Shown here piece after piece: positions 47,003-56,277 of a stretch of DNA of 64,000 nt (position 1 is the stretch's first letter; every line of letters starts with the position of its first letter). Under the pieces are notes generated by a model, which ran no database searches, was not told the origin of the DNA, and saw only the letters and a program-made list of their open reading frames with translations. The DNA is from Winogradskyella undariae. GTDB taxonomy: Bacteria > Bacteroidota > Bacteroidia > Flavobacteriales > Flavobacteriaceae. The stretch covers positions 49,425 through 113,424 of the forward strand of contig NZ_JABTEL010000012.1 of the NCBI RefSeq assembly GCF_013285155.1. Reading direction: 5' to 3'. Position numbers and translations under genes: made by a program.

Positions 47003-47461
47003 ATGGCTAAATCACAACAGACTTTTAGTAAAAGTGAAAAAGAAAAAAAACGATTAAAGAAGAGAGAAGACAAGCGCAAGAAAATGGAAGCGCGTAAACT
47101 CGACAGGGATGAAAATGGTTCTGAAGGAATCCCTATCGCTTATGTAGATCATAACGGTAACCTTACAGATACACCACCAGATCCAACAATGAAGGTGAAA
47201 GTTAAAGCTGAGAATATAGTTCTTGGTGTTCCACAAAAAGATGATTCAGACGAAGAACCGTTCGATCCTATTAGAAAAGGAAAGGTATCTTTCTATGATA
47301 GTTCTAAAGGTTTCGGTTTTATTATCGATACTGAAACTAACGAAAAGCATTTTACTCACGTAAGTGGTATTATTGACGATATTGCAGAAAACGACAAAGT
47401 AACTTTTGAATTAGAAAAGGGACAGCGTGGAATGAATGCAGTAAGAGTTAAGCAAGCATAA
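47003..47461 (+). CDS. Cold-shock-domain protein with basic N-terminal extension
   Basis: A 152-residue protein with two parts. The first 35 residues are lysine/arginine-rich and helical, then a linker follows. The C-terminal cold-shock domain (about 89-152) is GKVSFYDSSKGFGFI with RNP1 SKGFGFI and RNP2 KHFTHVSG. It probably binds single-stranded RNA or DNA as a chaperone. It differs from the plain 63-residue cold shock protein at 58759. The predicted transcript has a leader of about 145 bases. Confidence 0.9.
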   Translation: MAKSQQTFSKSEKEKKRLKKREDKRKKMEARKLDRDENGSEGIPIAYVDHNGNLTDTPPDPTMKVKVKAENIVLGVPQKDDSDEEPFDPIRKGKVSFYDSSKGFGFIIDTETNEKHFTHVSGIIDDIAENDKVTFELEKGQRGMNAVRVKQA

Positions 47462-47481
47462 CATTCTTATCAAAAAATAAT

Positions 47482-47516
47482 AAAAGCCATTATAGTTTAA
47501 ACTGTAATGGCTTTTT
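47482..47516 (+). terminator. Intrinsic terminator after the cold-shock-domain gene
   Basis: AAAAGCCATTATAGTTT pairs with AAACTGTAATGGCTTTT, followed by a T-run. Confidence 0.85.
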
Positions 47517-47644
47517 TTTGTTACATCTTACAACTTAATAATTAGTACAATACTTCGTTTTAAATAAAATAGTTGAATTTTTTAAAACCTTCCTTTTTAA
47601 TTCTTCGTAGGTAGAGAAACAATTAATATTAAAAACTCATATTT

Positions 47645-48238
47645 ATGAAAACGAAAACAATTATTTCAACATTAGCTTTAACAGTAACATTAATTTTTGG
47701 ATCTACTGTAATGGCACAATCTAAAATGGATAAAGGTGTTAAAATGGAAAAAGGAACAAAAATGGTAGGTGGTGCCGAAATGTATCCATCTAAAGATATT
47801 GTATCTAACGCCGTAAACTCTAAAGATCATACAACTTTAGTGGCTGCTGTAAAAGCTGCAGAGTTAGTAGAGACATTACAAAGCGATGGACCTTTTACTG
47901 TTTTTGCACCAACAAATGCTGCATTCGATAAATTACCAGAAGGAACAGTGGCAACTTTATTAAAGCCAGAAAACAAAGCAAAACTTCAAGCGGTATTAAC
48001 ATACCATGTGCTTGCGGGTAAATTTAGCGGAAAAGATATTATGAAAGCGATTAAAAAAGGTAAGGGTAAAGCAACTTTTAAAACCGTAAATGGACAAATG
48101 CTAACAGCAATGATGGACGGAAAATCTTTAGTACTTAAAGATACGGCTGGTAACACATCAATGGTAACAATTGCAGATGTAAATCAATCTAACGGTGTTA
48201 TTCATATTGTTGATACTGTAGTTTTACCAGGTATGTAA
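47645..48238 (+). CDS. Secreted fasciclin-domain protein
   Basis: A 197-residue protein with a signal peptide (cleavage after about residue 24, VMAQ), then a short lysine/methionine-rich linker and one FAS1 domain (about 50-195). TVFAPTNAAFDKLPEGTVATLL and YHVLAGKFSG are the FAS1 signatures. FAS1 domains act in adhesion. It has no lipobox, so it is probably periplasmic or surface-released. It lies between two terminators and is monocistronic. Confidence 0.9.
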   Translation: MKTKTIISTLALTVTLIFGSTVMAQSKMDKGVKMEKGTKMVGGAEMYPSKDIVSNAVNSKDHTTLVAAVKAAELVETLQSDGPFTVFAPTNAAFDKLPEGTVATLLKPENKAKLQAVLTYHVLAGKFSGKDIMKAIKKGKGKATFKTVNGQMLTAMMDGKSLVLKDTAGNTSMVTIADVNQSNGVIHIVDTVVLPGM

Positions 48239-48289
48239 TAAAATAAGAATTAGTTTATTATGATTGGTTGGTATTGATACTAATTCTTG

Positions 48290-48321
48290 AAGGCACAGGT
48301 TTTTAACTTGTGCCTTTTTTT
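48290..48321 (+). terminator. Intrinsic terminator after the fasciclin gene
   Basis: AAGGCACAGGT pairs with ACTTGTGCCTT (one wobble), 5-base loop, T-run. Confidence 0.8.
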
Positions 48322-48351
48322 ATACCTTTAAAACAAGAAAAACAGACTAAA

Positions 48352-48825
48352 ATGTATCCAAAAATTATAAAGAGTAAAGAGAGAAAAGTTGTTGGGTTTT
48401 TAACAAAAATAACGAAGGATGAGTATTTTAAAATCCCACAATTATGGCAAAAATTTATGCCTAGAAAAAAAGAAATTAATAATATAAATCCAAAGGAATT
48501 TATAGCAGTTCAACAATTCCCAAAAGAAACTACTATTGAAAACATTGTAGATTATATAATTTGGGCTTGTGTAGAGGTTTCGCATTTTAAAGATATTCCT
48601 GAAGGCATGTCATCTTTTGTAATTCCGGCTGGTGAATATGCTGTTTTTCTTCAAAAAGGAATGGATGCTTCAAAAACATATCAAAGTATTATGACTGAAT
48701 GGTTACCAACATCAGGTTATACAATTGATAATAGACCACATTTTCAAATCATGGGTGAGATGTATAAAAATGGAAGTTCAGATTCTGAAGAAGATTTTTA
48801 TATCCCTATAAAACCAATAGTTTAA
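48352..48825 (+). CDS. GyrI-like / effector-binding-domain protein
   Basis: A 157-residue protein resembling the AraC-type effector-binding (GyrI/SOUL-like) fold. PKIIKSKERKVVGFLTKI, IPAGEYAVFLQKG and EWLPTSGYTIDNRPHFQIMGE are the family-like stretches. No DNA-binding domain is attached. It may bind small hydrophobic ligands or inhibit a partner. The ATG at 48352 is chosen because an in-frame GTG at 48310 lies inside the preceding terminator. It is convergent with topB. Confidence 0.8.
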   Translation: MYPKIIKSKERKVVGFLTKITKDEYFKIPQLWQKFMPRKKEINNINPKEFIAVQQFPKETTIENIVDYIIWACVEVSHFKDIPEGMSSFVIPAGEYAVFLQKGMDASKTYQSIMTEWLPTSGYTIDNRPHFQIMGEMYKNGSSDSEEDFYIPIKPIV

Positions 48826-48849
48826 TCTTTTGTCCGTTTTATTTCAGAA

Positions 48850-51072
48850 TTAAAAGTTGACTCTAAAGTCGCAACCTGTTTTGTAATTGCTACAACCAAA
48901 AGCTGTTTTTCCTTTTAAAACCTTCCCTGTTTTACATTTAGGACAAACATCACCAGCTTTAATAGCTGTTTTTTTAGGTTCGAATTTTAATTTAAAAGCC
49001 TCATCAAATCTTATTAATCCTTCTTGTGTTTGACCATCGATTTTAAACCCTTTTAAATTTACAGTCGATCCTTTGGTTATTAATCTAATAAATTGCTTTT
49101 CTGAAACCTTTTTATCTCCAAAACTAAAAGGTAGTGTAAAGTCACAAGATTTTCCATAATGACTACAGCCATAAGCTGATTTTCCTTTTAATAAAGCACC
49201 GGATTTACATTTTGGGCAAGAACTACCTACAAGTGTTTCGGTTTTAGGTTTTGTTTTAGACTTCGCTTTAGATTTAGAAGTCGTCGTAGTTTTGTTATTT
49301 ACAGCAGAAATACGGGTTTGTACTTGTTCGCTTCTTACTTCGTAAACCAAAGCATCAACCATGCGTTTCATACCTTTTATAAAAGCACTAGCGCTGATTT
49401 TACCTTTTTCAATATCTTTTAATTGCTTCTCCCAGGTTCCTGTAAGTTCTGCAGATTTTAAAAGTTCATTTTTAATGGTATCAATAAGCTGAATCCCTGT
49501 TATAGTTGGTAGAATCTGCTTTTTATTTCGTTTGATGTACTTACGTCTAAATAAGGTTTCTATAATATTAGCTCTTGTAGATGGACGACCAATGCCATTT
49601 TCCTTCATTAAATCCCTTAATTCATCATCATCAACTTGTTTACCTGCGGTTTCCATTGCACGTAGTAATGTTGCTTCTGTAAACTGATTAGGTGGCTTTG
49701 TTTGTTTCTCTAAAAATGAAGGTTCGTGTTGCCCTTTTTCGCCTTTAACAAAAGTGGGAAGTAAAGCGTCTTCTTTTTTGTTAGACTTTTCTGTTTCAAA
49801 AACAACGCGCCAACCTTTAGAAAGAATCTCTTTTCCTGTAGTTTTAAAATTAACTTCTGCAGCTTTTCCAATGACAGTTGTGTTAGAAACCTTACAATCG
49901 TCATAAAACACCGCAATAAAACGTTTTACAATAATATCATAAACCTGCTGTTCATTGTATTGTAAATGTGTTTGCATTCCCGTAGGAATTATAGCGTGGT
50001 GATCGGTTACTTTTTTATCATTAAAAACTCTTGAAGACTTCTTAATTTTTTTGTTAAGTACAGGAGCTGTAAGAACTGAGTAATCAGTTAATTTAGATAA
50101 AATGCCTTGTACTTTAGGGTAAACATCATTGGGTAAAAAAGTGGTATCAACTCTTGGATAAGTTACCGCCTTTTTTTCATATAATTTTTGCGCTATCTTA
50201 AGCGTGTCATCTGCTGAAAATCCAAATTTGGTGTTACAATACACCTGCAATCCTGTTAAGTCAAATAACTTAGGGGCGTATTCTGTTCCTTTCTTTTTGG
50301 TGGTAGAAACAATTTCAAATTCATCTTCTTTTACTTTGTTTGCCAGAATCTCACCATCTTCCATTTTAAGAAAACGACCTTCTTCATAACTAAAAAGTGT
50401 ATCTCTGTAAAGTGTTTGTAATTCCCAATACGGTTGTGGTACAAAGTTTTCAATCTCTTTAAAACGATTAACAAGCATGGCTAGAGTAGGGGTTTGAACT
50501 CTTCCTACCGAAAGTACTTGTTTGTAACCTCCATGTTTTACAGTATATAAACGTGTAGCGTTAATCCCTAAAAGCCAATCGCCAATGGATCGCGAAAAGC
50601 CTGCGTAATAAAGATTATCATAATCTTCAGAGGGCTTTAAGTTTTTAAAACCTTCTTTTATCGCCTCAGTTGTTAAAGACGAAATCCATAAGCGTTCTAC
50701 TTTGCCTTTGTAATTTGCTTTATTAATCACCCAACGTTGAATGAGCTCTCCTTCTTGACCAGCATCCCCACAATTTATAACAACATCTGCTCTGTCAAAT
50801 AAACTTTTTACAATTCTAAATTGCTTTTTAATACCATCATTGTTAGAAACCTTTACCTCAAATTTTTCTGGTAACATGGGTAAGTTGTTAAGATCCCAAC
50901 TCTTCCAGTAAGGTTTATAGTCAACAGGTTCGTAAAGCGTACAAAGATGTCCAAAGGTATAAGTTACTGCATAGCCATTACCTTCATAGTAACCATCGTG
51001 TTTTGTTGTGGCTCCTAATACTGATGCAATTTCTCTTGCTACACTTGGTTTTTCGGCAATACAGACTTTCAA
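48850..51072 (-). CDS. topB: DNA topoisomerase III
   Basis: Type IA topoisomerase of 740 residues. The TOPRIM domain has MKVCIAEKPSVAREIA at its start and the acidic region CGDAGQEGE (Asp103, Glu107). The catalytic tyrosine is Tyr305 in VTYPRVDTTFLP. VGRVQTPTLAMLV and ENGIGRPSTRANIIETL are signatures. Two C-terminal zinc ribbons, each CPKCK...CSxYxxxCDF (about 618 and 703), bind DNA. A basic Lys/Ser/Thr linker precedes them. It releases catenanes and recombination intermediates. Confidence 0.94.
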   Translation of the reverse strand: MKVCIAEKPSVAREIASVLGATTKHDGYYEGNGYAVTYTFGHLCTLYEPVDYKPYWKSWDLNNLPMLPEKFEVKVSNNDGIKKQFRIVKSLFDRADVVINCGDAGQEGELIQRWVINKANYKGKVERLWISSLTTEAIKEGFKNLKPSEDYDNLYYAGFSRSIGDWLLGINATRLYTVKHGGYKQVLSVGRVQTPTLAMLVNRFKEIENFVPQPYWELQTLYRDTLFSYEEGRFLKMEDGEILANKVKEDEFEIVSTTKKKGTEYAPKLFDLTGLQVYCNTKFGFSADDTLKIAQKLYEKKAVTYPRVDTTFLPNDVYPKVQGILSKLTDYSVLTAPVLNKKIKKSSRVFNDKKVTDHHAIIPTGMQTHLQYNEQQVYDIIVKRFIAVFYDDCKVSNTTVIGKAAEVNFKTTGKEILSKGWRVVFETEKSNKKEDALLPTFVKGEKGQHEPSFLEKQTKPPNQFTEATLLRAMETAGKQVDDDELRDLMKENGIGRPSTRANIIETLFRRKYIKRNKKQILPTITGIQLIDTIKNELLKSAELTGTWEKQLKDIEKGKISASAFIKGMKRMVDALVYEVRSEQVQTRISAVNNKTTTTSKSKAKSKTKPKTETLVGSSCPKCKSGALLKGKSAYGCSHYGKSCDFTLPFSFGDKKVSEKQFIRLITKGSTVNLKGFKIDGQTQEGLIRFDEAFKLKFEPKKTAIKAGDVCPKCKTGKVLKGKTAFGCSNYKTGCDFRVNF

Positions 51073-51095
51073 ATTCGCTTATTTTTTTGCAAGCG

Positions 51096-51103
51096 CAAAA
51101 GTA
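51096..51103 (-). promoter_or_regulatory. -7 promoter box of topB
   Basis: The minus strand reads TACTTTTG, an exact TAnnTTTG match, 23 bases before the topB ATG. Confidence 0.5.
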
Positions 51104-51136
51104 CAGAATTTTATAAATTATATTTTGGTTTTAGCA

Positions 51137-52060
51137 CTATAAAAGCAATCGCTGACCTATTTTTAATTTAGAACTCTTTTTTATAGCGTTGCTATTACAT
51201 AATGCGGCAATAGAAGTATTATTTTTTCTAGAAATATCATAAAGTGTATCTCCTTTTTTAACCACATAATATTTAGGGAGTTTTGCTAATCTTACTAATT
51301 CTTTAGCTTCATCTGCCGATTCTATTACATTAACCTCAGTGGCATATCTAGAATTATGGAATCTAGCATAGGTCCATTTTTGAGTTACCCAAACATGTTG
51401 AGATCTAATCTCATTTTTAGGAGAAAAATCGAAAAGATATTCAGGATAAATAGATTCTCCTTTGTAACTTAATTCTAAGTGTAAATGACTTCCTCTAGAA
51501 TTACCTGTATTACCACCTTTAGCTATAAATTGTCCTCTTTGAATGGTATCATTAACCTTCGTTTCAATTTTAGATAAATGAGCGTAAGTTGATTCTACTC
51601 CATTATAATGACGTATAACTACAGTGTATCCGTATCCATTAACGTATTTTGCTAATCTAACAATGCCGTCAAGTACAGCAACAACAGAATCTCCTGTAAC
51701 TAGGTCAATATCAATACCATTGTGTGCGCGTCCTCCTCGCCATCCATAATGAGAGGTAATTACTTTTTTATGTAAAACAGGTGAAGTGTAAGTGCTATCG
51801 CTAAATTTAATTTCTAACGGAAAGGCATGAAGATCATTACGATAAGGGTTAAATACAAAATTATCCCAATTTTCAGCTTTAATATCAATGGTATCAATAT
51901 TTAAAGTAACTAAAGGGATTTCAATAGTTTCTGGTATGTTACTTTTATTAAAGTTAACGGTTGGTAATTCTATTTTTATAAAATTGGCAAGTGAATCTTG
52001 TTGAGCGAATGAAAAAGAAGCCATGCAAATAAAGGCAAAGCAAAAAAGAAGCTGTTTCAT
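51137..52060 (-). CDS. M23 peptidoglycan endopeptidase with LysM
   Basis: A 307-residue secreted cell-wall hydrolase. It has a signal peptide (cleavage after about residue 19, FAQ), an M23 metalloprotease domain (about 95-215) with the zinc motif HYGWRGGRAHNGIDIDL and HLHLELSYKG, and a C-terminal LysM (about 260-307, YYVVKKGDTLYDISRKNNTS). It likely cuts peptide cross-links and is involved in division or growth. It has its own promoter. Confidence 0.92.
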   Translation of the reverse strand: MKQLLFCFAFICMASFSFAQQDSLANFIKIELPTVNFNKSNIPETIEIPLVTLNIDTIDIKAENWDNFVFNPYRNDLHAFPLEIKFSDSTYTSPVLHKKVITSHYGWRGGRAHNGIDIDLVTGDSVVAVLDGIVRLAKYVNGYGYTVVIRHYNGVESTYAHLSKIETKVNDTIQRGQFIAKGGNTGNSRGSHLHLELSYKGESIYPEYLFDFSPKNEIRSQHVWVTQKWTYARFHNSRYATEVNVIESADEAKELVRLAKLPKYYVVKKGDTLYDISRKNNTSIAALCNSNAIKKSSKLKIGQRLLL

Positions 52061-52093
52061 AGAGGGGATTGATGATTTCTAGCATTTGAAACG

Positions 52094-52101
52094 CAAATAT
52101 A
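52094..52101 (-). promoter_or_regulatory. -7 promoter box of the M23 gene
   Basis: The minus strand reads TATATTTG, 33 bases before the ATG at 52060. The 348-bp divergent gap to the helicase contains only the two promoters and AT-rich sequence. Confidence 0.5.
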
Positions 52102-52361
52102 AAATAATTATTATGCCATTATTTTTTTATCATAAATAGTAATCTTGATTAACATTTTGTTAAGGTTTTAGATTTTGTCTCTATTGAGTATAAATGCTTG
52201 TGACAGAATGAATTTTGTAAAAAGAATCTTCAAAAAACACGCTTTGTTAATGAAAGCATAAATCTTAAAAAAGAAAAATTATGCACCTAAAAATTAATAT
52301 TTCATATTAAGTTTATAAAGCAACTATTGGGTTGAAGCTTTTTTTGTGTCTTAAAGTGTTG

Positions 52362-52369
52362 TAAATTTG
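52362..52369 (+). promoter_or_regulatory. -7 promoter box of the SF2 helicase gene
   Basis: TAAATTTG matches TAnnTTTG and lies 39 bases before the ATG at 52409. Confidence 0.5.
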
Positions 52370-52408
52370 CAGCTTCATTTAAATCTTCAAATCTTCGAAA
52401 CTAAATTT

Positions 52409-53962
52409 ATGTCTCAAGCAAGTCAAGCTCTTCAAGAAAAGAAAACGGATAAAGAATTATATGACTATCAACAAGGAGCGATTAATCAAATCTTTGAAAA
52501 ATTTGATACGGAACGTGATGATTATCACTTGCTTTATCAATTACCAACAGGTGGTGGTAAAACGGTAATCTTCTCTGAAATGGTACGTCAATATTTAAAA
52601 CATCACAATAAAAAGGTGTTAATAATGACGCACAGGGTTGAGCTTTGTAACCAAACAGCTAAAATGTTGAATGGCTTTGGTGTGACTAATAAAGTGGTGA
52701 ATAGTAAGGCTAATTTAGATGATCAAGGTGATTATTCTTGTTTTGTAGCCATGGTTGAAACCTTAAACAACAGATTAAATGATGGTGTTTTAGATATTTC
52801 GGATGTTGGATTGGTGATTATTGATGAGGCGCATTACAATTCTTTTACAAAGCTTTTTAAGTTTTTTGAAAAATCATTTATTTTAGGAGTTACTGCAACA
52901 CCTTTAAGTTCTAATAAAGAGTTACCGATGAAGGATAACTATGACGAACTTATTACAGGTGAAACGATTGAAAACCTTATTGAAAATGAGTTTTTGGCTA
53001 GAGCTGAAACTTATGCTTATGATATGGGATTAACATCTTTAGAAATTGGTTCTAATGGTGATTATACGGTAAAGTCTTCTGAAGATTTATACTCAAGTCC
53101 TTCAATGTTGCAAAAATTAGTTGATGCTTATAAAAGACATTCACTAGGTAAAAAAGCACTGATCTTTAATAATGGTATTAATACATCTATAAATGTATAT
53201 TATGCTTTTAAAGAAGCAGATTTACCTATTATGCATTTAGATAATACAGCTACAAAAAAACAACGTAAACAGATTTTACAATGGTTTCATGAGACGCCAG
53301 ATGCCATTTTAACTTCTGTAAGTATTTTAACAACAGGTTTTGATGAGCCTACAATTGATACTATTATATTAAATAGAGCAACAAAATCATTGACCTTATA
53401 TTACCAAATGATTGGTCGAGGATCTCGTATTTTAAATAATAAATCGAAATTTACAACCATTGATTTAGGAAACAACTTACATAGATTTGGACCCTGGGGT
53501 GCTGATTTAGATTGGCAAACAATTTTTAAGTCCCCCAATTTTTATGCAGATCGTATTAAAGATGATGAAGCAATTGAATCTAACTTTAAGCACGACTTAT
53601 CTGAGGAAGTAAAAAAAGAATTTTCTAAGTCTGAAGATACATATTTTGATATTAAACAAACGTATAAGGACGCTGTGGTTGCAGGTGAATCTTCAAAAGT
53701 AGTTCTTGAGCGTTCTATAGAGCATCATGCTAAAATTTGTATTGAAAATAGTGAAGATGTTTATGATGCATTAGCTTTAGCTAAATTGTTGAAAGATGAC
53801 ATTAATCAACGTATAGAAACTTATGCAAAATGTATCAGTAGAAGCACCTATAATTTCTTAAAATGGTTAAAAGATGATTATCAGAAAAAATTAAGTTCGT
53901 ATTTAAGAACTAATTTTGATGAGAAATTTGAAGAAATACATGGTTTCCCCCCTGAAGATTAA
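52409..53962 (+). CDS. Superfamily 2 DEAH-type helicase
   Basis: A 517-residue ATP-dependent helicase similar to the XPB/RadD group. Walker A is LPTGGGKT (45-52), motif II is DEAH (139-142), motif III is TATPLSS, and motifs V-VI are TGFDEPTID and QMIGRGSR. A helical C-terminal part of about 130 residues is unassigned. The ATG at 52409 is preferred over one 14 codons upstream that lies in the promoter. It may act in DNA repair or RNA processing. The J-KTSC gene follows by 91 bp. Confidence 0.85.
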   Translation: MSQASQALQEKKTDKELYDYQQGAINQIFEKFDTERDDYHLLYQLPTGGGKTVIFSEMVRQYLKHHNKKVLIMTHRVELCNQTAKMLNGFGVTNKVVNSKANLDDQGDYSCFVAMVETLNNRLNDGVLDISDVGLVIIDEAHYNSFTKLFKFFEKSFILGVTATPLSSNKELPMKDNYDELITGETIENLIENEFLARAETYAYDMGLTSLEIGSNGDYTVKSSEDLYSSPSMLQKLVDAYKRHSLGKKALIFNNGINTSINVYYAFKEADLPIMHLDNTATKKQRKQILQWFHETPDAILTSVSILTTGFDEPTIDTIILNRATKSLTLYYQMIGRGSRILNNKSKFTTIDLGNNLHRFGPWGADLDWQTIFKSPNFYADRIKDDEAIESNFKHDLSEEVKKEFSKSEDTYFDIKQTYKDAVVAGESSKVVLERSIEHHAKICIENSEDVYDALALAKLLKDDINQRIETYAKCISRSTYNFLKWLKDDYQKKLSSYLRTNFDEKFEEIHGFPPED

Positions 53963-54053
53963 GACAATATTAAGCTCTGAGATTAAAAAATAATAAAATA
54001 GTCCTTGTCCAAGAAATTAGTGTAATTTCGCGCCTCAAAATAAAGCACTTAAC

Positions 54054-54503
54054 ATGAAACGCATTAAGCAGTACAAAACACTCTTTTCTGTAGAGGGACC
54101 TCTAGATTTAAAGACCTTAAAGAAAACCTATAGAAATCTTGTAAAAGAATGGCACCCAGATAAATTTCAAGATGGTGATGAAGGACAAGAAGAAGCAGAA
54201 TTAAAAAGTGTTGAAATTATTGATGCTTACCATTTTCTAGTGAGTATTGCTCCTGAGACTAAGGCTGCAAACTTAGAAGAATATAATAAAACTATTATGG
54301 AGTCTAGTATTGTAGATTTTCAACATAAAGGTTTATTATTAGAAATAACATTTTTAGACGGTGCAACTTACGAATATTTTGGAGTGCCTAAAAATGTGTT
54401 TATAAAGTTTTTAAACTCAGATAAACAAATGCGATTTGCAAGACGTAGTATCTTCAACTCGTACACCTACAGAAAGTCTAAGAAAGAAACTCAAGACGCA
54501 TAA
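54054..54503 (+). CDS. J-domain/KTSC fusion protein
   Basis: A 149-residue protein with an unusual pair of domains. The N-terminal DnaJ-like domain (about 1-70) has the HPD motif in EWHPDKF, so it should stimulate an Hsp70. The C-terminal KTSC domain (about 85-145) shows ITFLDGATYEYFGVPKNVF and FLNSDKQMRFARRSIFNSY; KTSC is found fused to some lysyl-tRNA synthetases and other proteins. The fusion suggests delivery of a nucleic-acid-linked client to Hsp70. The zinc-SDR gene follows by 30 bp. Confidence 0.78.
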   Translation: MKRIKQYKTLFSVEGPLDLKTLKKTYRNLVKEWHPDKFQDGDEGQEEAELKSVEIIDAYHFLVSIAPETKAANLEEYNKTIMESSIVDFQHKGLLLEITFLDGATYEYFGVPKNVFIKFLNSDKQMRFARRSIFNSYTYRKSKKETQDA

Positions 54504-54533
54504 GTTTAGAGTAGAAGTAGTCCTTATATAGTT

Positions 54534-56084
54534 ATGAGCCACGATAAATCCGATAAATCAGAAGAAATTTCAGCAAAAGAAATTGAGAGTTGTATTTCTA
54601 CTTTAGAACGATTAATTGCTGATACCGATCAAATTTTCGAAATTCCAAAAGAACAGCGTACCGCTTTAATCAAAGCTTCGGGTCTATTATCGCGCCCAAG
54701 CAGAGAAGAGTTTTCACGTCGTAAAAAGGATGGGAAAAAAGCAGCGAAAAGAAAACAAGCTGCTCGTGATAAAAATGCTCGTAAGGAAACAGGGATTAGA
54801 AGTGCAAGAGAATCTCATGTCTTTGTTGCTCCTAAATTTTTACCTGAAGCCGACTTAAAAAAGAAGGATCAATTTGAATTAGAGTCACCAAGAAACTGTT
54901 ACGTTTGTAAAAAAATGTTCACCAAATTGCATCATTTTTACGACACCATGTGTGAAGAATGTGGTGATTTTAACTACGCTAAACGTTTTCAAACAGCAGA
55001 TGTTAAAGGTCAAGTAGCCGTTATTACAGGTTCTCGATTAAAAATTGGTTATCATATTACTTTAATGTTATTACGTGGTGGGGCAACTGTGATTGCAACA
55101 ACACGTTTTCCTGTAGATTCTGCCTTACGTTTTTCTAAAGAAGAGGATTTTACAGAATGGGGACATCGTTTAAAAATTCATGGTTTAGATTTAAGACATA
55201 TACCAAGTGTAGAGATTTTCTGTAATTTTATAGAACAACGCTACGAAAGGCTTGATATTCTTATTAATAATGCTGCACAAACCGTAAGAAGACCTTCTGG
55301 TTTTTATAGCCATTTAATGCCAAATGAAGAGCGACCAATTGAAGAGTTGCCTAAATTTGCACGCGATTTACTAAATGATCATACCGAATGTTTAGTAGAA
55401 TTAAAAGAATTAACGTCGGGTGCTTCACCTAACAAAAACATGCCTGTAACTTGGCATGGACCAGAACCAGGAATTGGATTAAGAGCTTCGGCTAAATTAT
55501 CTCAAATTCCTTATAGTTTTGATAATACTTTGGTGTCACAAGAAGTTTTTCCGGAAGGAGAATTAGATGCCGATTTACAACAAGTTGATTTAAGAAAAAC
55601 CAACAGTTGGAGATTAAAACTAGGTGAAATTGAAACCACTGAAATGATTGAAGTTCAGTTGGTTAATTCTGTTGCGCCATTTGTATTGTGTAACCGCTTG
55701 TCTGAGGTCATGAAAAAGAACCCTACAGGTCAAAAACACATTATTAACGTATCTGCAATGGAAGGAAAGTTTCATTCTTTCTTTAAAGAAGACCGTCATC
55801 CACATACTAACATGGCAAAAGCTGCTTTAAATATGTTAACGCATACGGCAGCAGGTGGTTTAGCTAAAGAAGGTATTTATATGAATGCAGTTGATACGGG
55901 TTGGGTAACTGACGAAGATCCTGCAGAATTAGCAAAAAGAAAACAAGATTTACACGATTTTCAACCTCCTTTAGATATCGTAGATGGTGCAGCTCGTGTT
56001 ATGGATCCTCTTTTTGATGGGATTAATACAGGGAAACATTGGTCTGGTAAATTCTTAAAAGATTATAGACCTATTAGTTGGTAG
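54534..56084 (+). CDS. Large SDR with N-terminal zinc motif, catalytic Tyr missing
   Basis: A 516-residue protein. The N-terminal 110 residues are helical and basic, then a putative zinc ribbon has Cys122/Cys125 and Cys140/Cys143. The SDR domain (about 155-500) has TGSRLKIG (165-172) as the nucleotide-binding loop and INNAAQT near 244. An insert of about 110 residues lies near 260-370. At the active site, Ser407 (NVSAME) and Lys429 (NMAKAAL) are present, but the usual tyrosine four before the lysine is Thr425. It is likely an NAD(P)-binding protein with altered or lost reductase chemistry. Confidence 0.82.
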   Translation: MSHDKSDKSEEISAKEIESCISTLERLIADTDQIFEIPKEQRTALIKASGLLSRPSREEFSRRKKDGKKAAKRKQAARDKNARKETGIRSARESHVFVAPKFLPEADLKKKDQFELESPRNCYVCKKMFTKLHHFYDTMCEECGDFNYAKRFQTADVKGQVAVITGSRLKIGYHITLMLLRGGATVIATTRFPVDSALRFSKEEDFTEWGHRLKIHGLDLRHIPSVEIFCNFIEQRYERLDILINNAAQTVRRPSGFYSHLMPNEERPIEELPKFARDLLNDHTECLVELKELTSGASPNKNMPVTWHGPEPGIGLRASAKLSQIPYSFDNTLVSQEVFPEGELDADLQQVDLRKTNSWRLKLGEIETTEMIEVQLVNSVAPFVLCNRLSEVMKKNPTGQKHIINVSAMEGKFHSFFKEDRHPHTNMAKAALNMLTHTAAGGLAKEGIYMNAVDTGWVTDEDPAELAKRKQDLHDFQPPLDIVDGAARVMDPLFDGINTGKHWSGKFLKDYRPISW

Positions 56085-56123
56085 TTTAAATATCGACCAC
56101 ATACTCTTATTCCGATTTATAAC

Positions 56124-56230
56124 GTCATTTTGAAGGATGAAAAATCGTAGTGAGAACACATCTTATTAGAAATTCTTATTTTCGAGTAAATTTGACGCAT
56201 TTTCAATCGTAAAATTTACTCGAATTGACG
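56124..56230. repeat. CGTCA-bounded palindromic repeat before the DEAD-box helicase
   Basis: About 107 bases with CGTCA and TGACG ends, containing a 13-bp perfect stem (TTCGAGTAAATTT 56181-56193, and 56212-56224) with an 18-base loop. It is of the same class as the element at 32420-32517. It ends just upstream of the helicase promoter. Confidence 0.6.
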
Positions 56231-56251
56231 AATTTCATCAAAAGAACAAAT

Positions 56252-56259
56252 TACCTTTG
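56252..56259 (+). promoter_or_regulatory. -7 promoter box of the DEAD-box helicase
   Basis: TACCTTTG matches TAnnTTTG. An in-frame TTG at 56257 lies inside it, which supports the ATG at 56278 as the true start. Confidence 0.5.
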
Positions 56260-56277
56260 CATCATAATAAAAATATA

